A stretch of 42,425 nucleotides of DNA from Clostridia bacterium (GTDB taxonomy: Bacteria > Bacillota > Clostridia > RUG12999): contig JAAWTG010000022.1 of assembly GCA_022801925.1 (NCBI GenBank), positions 1 to 42,425 on the forward strand. The letters are read 5' to 3'. This document shows positions 40,860 through 42,425 of this stretch, piece by piece. How positions within the stretch are numbered: position 1 is the stretch's first letter; every line of letters starts with the position of its first letter. A program made the translations under genes and the position numbers. The notes beneath the pieces are model-generated. The model worked only from the letters and a program-made list of their open reading frames with translations, searched no databases and had not been told where the DNA came from.

Positions 40860-40951
40860 GCATGAACCTTTATTATAATATATTTTAGAGGTTATTACTA
40901 AAAATTTATGAAATAAATATGTGCGATTGGTAACTATTTGGGGAGGAGAAG

Positions 40952-41002
40952 ATGCAGAATGTTATGAATTTTGGAGTCAAAAGAGAATGCAAAATCATTT
41001 GA
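40952..41002 (+). CDS. Possible 16-residue leader peptide
   Basis: A strong GGGGAGGAG lies 3-7 bases before an ATG that encodes MQNVMNFGVKRECKII and stops, 41 bases before the secreted protein start. It could be a translated leader affecting the downstream gene, or a chance frame. Confidence 0.3.
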   Translation: MQNVMNFGVKRECKII

Positions 41003-41043
41003 CGGACGGAAAGATTAAAAAGGGTAAAAGGAGGAAAGAAAAA

Positions 41044-42425
41044 ATGAAAAAACGTAAATTGATTTCGATTATGCTTTTGGTTGCTTTGCTTGGTACCATG
41101 TTCAATTTTACGGTATCGGCGGAGGAACCGAGCGCGGATGGGACAAGGGTTATATATGAGGAGAATTTCGATAACTGTGATTGGTTCAATAATGGTACAA
41201 TATCGGAGGCGGCATCAGGCAAATTTGTAAAAAAACCCTTTTTTGATTATTTGACTGATGCAAATTTGCCAATAACTTATACGCTGGAGAATGTGCAAAG
41301 CAAAGGGGCGGACGATACAGACAAATCGCTTCATATCAACGCGGAATTCACTATTCCGTTTGGTAAAAAAGCTGATGGAGGAACTGCAGACGACTGGTCA
41401 GGCGATGCTGGGAGTGTAGGCGGTGGTGGAGTGGGAAATAACGGAATGTCCCACAGAATGATAGTATCTGACAATAACCAAAAACAATTGGGCGATGACG
41501 AAAAGTATGTACATATTTCCTTCAGCGCCGCGCAAGACCCTATGCCGAAGCTGGATATAGCCAACGGGCAGGGCGCCGGTTTGGAGGTGACACTCGACTT
41601 CGCGACTAAGAAGCAAGACGGAGGCGAGGGACAGGCGACAAATTTAAGATTGCTTGAATGGACTAATGAGAACAGGCGGCAACGTGTTTTTGATTCGTAT
41701 TATGAAGTAGGTGTGCCTGACCAAGCGCCTATGAGCGCCAATAAGTGGATAAAATATGACTATGTCTTTTACACAGACTCGAATAAACGTACGTTAGATA
41801 TTTATTTAAACGGCTATCCGGTTATAAAAGGACTGGATATAACAAATAAGGTTAATAGTGGCGGCAAGCCGGCACAGATTACCGGTCTCAAGAATTTAAA
41901 CTTCCAGGTCAGGGATATGAATACAGGCACAGAAACGCGAGATGTTAATGTTTATATTGACGACGTCAAGGTGACATATGGCGCGCAAGCACCGGTGGTT
42001 TCAACATATTCCGTCTTTGGAGAAGCGGCAAAAATTGACGCGCCGGAACAGTATGTTGATAGGGAAACGGGCATTGTCTATAACTATGGTCAGAGCCTGA
42101 ACGATATGAAGAAGTATTTTCCGGATAAAAATGTATATATGGTAGCGAAAAAAACGGGTTCCTCTCAATATCCGGCTTATTTTGATAATTTCTGGACTAC
42201 ATCAACGTCAACCTCTCTGGAATCCGGAGTTATGTCGGGCGATGGCAGTATAGCCAATCCTGCTTTATGCGTGGAGAATGGAAATTTCTTCTATTGCTAT
42301 GAGGTAAGACAGCCGCAGGCTACAAACATAAATCCTGCGCTTGCAGCTACAGGAAGCAGTATTACGCTTACTTGGGAGGGTAATGCGGCAAATTGCAGGG
42401 GGATTGAAATATTCAGAGACGGAGA
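41044..42425 (+). CDS. Large secreted protein with jelly-roll and Ig/FN3-like domains, 3' end outside window
   Basis: The frame is open to the window end (460 codons). Signal peptide MKKRKLISIMLLVALLGTMF with cleavage near TVSA-EE (about residue 25). Residues about 35-325 form a beta-sandwich pattern like concanavalin/LamG domains: VIYEENFDNCDW at the start, and KWIKYDYVFYTDSNKRTLDIYLNG and NVYIDDVKVTYG towards the end. A glycine-rich loop lies near residue 125. From about residue 433 (INPALAATGSSITLTWEG) an Ig- or FN3-like module begins. Such proteins bind or degrade polysaccharides outside the cell. The catalytic part, if any, lies beyond the window. AGGAGG precedes the ATG. Confidence 0.85.
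   Translation, partial: MKKRKLISIMLLVALLGTMFNFTVSAEEPSADGTRVIYEENFDNCDWFNNGTISEAASGKFVKKPFFDYLTDANLPITYTLENVQSKGADDTDKSLHINAEFTIPFGKKADGGTADDWSGDAGSVGGGGVGNNGMSHRMIVSDNNQKQLGDDEKYVHISFSAAQDPMPKLDIANGQGAGLEVTLDFATKKQDGGEGQATNLRLLEWTNENRRQRVFDSYYEVGVPDQAPMSANKWIKYDYVFYTDSNKRTLDIYLNGYPVIKGLDITNKVNSGGKPAQITGLKNLNFQVRDMNTGTETRDVNVYIDDVKVTYGAQAPVVSTYSVFGEAAKIDAPEQYVDRETGIVYNYGQSLNDMKKYFPDKNVYMVAKKTGSSQYPAYFDNFWTTSTSTSLESGVMSGDGSIANPALCVENGNFFYCYEVRQPQATNINPALAATGSSITLTWEGNAANCRGIEIFRDG

Overview
The window looks like a chromosomal segment of a low-to-moderate GC Bacillota, most likely class Clostridia. Supporting signs are the consensus AGGAGG ribosome binding sites, the dimeric-type glycyl-tRNA synthetase, the anaerobic glycyl-radical enzyme and rubrerythrin, the S-layer-homology protein, a SpoVT-like sporulation regulator remnant, and a YesM/YesN-type two-component pair beside an LplB/LplC-type carbohydrate ABC transporter. 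I cannot name a genus from sequence alone.

Layout. 1-3800 is the end of a prophage or phage-tail-like element: receptor-binding tail fibre (cut by the window edge), a frameshifted small gene, an amidase endolysin and two small holin-like membrane proteins. 4100-14100 is housekeeping and metabolism: rpsB-tsf on the minus strand with a long leader, divergent hflX-yigZ-hypothetical, then an AraC-type regulator divergent from a glycyl-radical enzyme and its activase, and a DUF421 membrane protein. 14200-22900 carries a phosphohexomutase, nagB-nagA, a PNPOx-family flavoprotein, a zinc-ribbon membrane protein, glyS-metY and rubrerythrin. 23300-31000 is largely cell envelope: murA, a UgtP-like glycosyltransferase, cca, a soluble sugar-nucleotide dehydratase, an SLH protein and a VanW/G5 protein. 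31300-40900 is an accessory block: truncated SpoVT, a highly palindromic intergenic element, a lipoprotein-permease-permease importer, a response regulator/histidine kinase pair and an MNT-HEPN toxin-antitoxin pair. An exact 46-bp direct repeat, each copy carrying the -35 box of a promoter, lies at both ends of this block. The window closes inside a large secreted protein with a signal peptide, a probable jelly-roll domain and the start of an Ig/FN3-like domain.

The genes of the accessory block fit together as a sensing and uptake unit for an oligosaccharide: a secreted glycan-binding protein, a substrate-binding lipoprotein, two permeases (the ATPase is not encoded here, as is usual for this family) and a membrane kinase with an AraC-type response regulator.

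The strongest candidate for something undescribed is a family of structured intergenic elements at 22904-23152 and 28336-28636, with a shortened copy at 36361-36501. Each begins with a good sigma-70 type promoter, folds into several hairpins, and shows compensatory base changes between copies. Two of them end in a long hairpin whose 3' arm contains an extended -10 box facing the next gene. No tRNA, rRNA or CRISPR array was seen.
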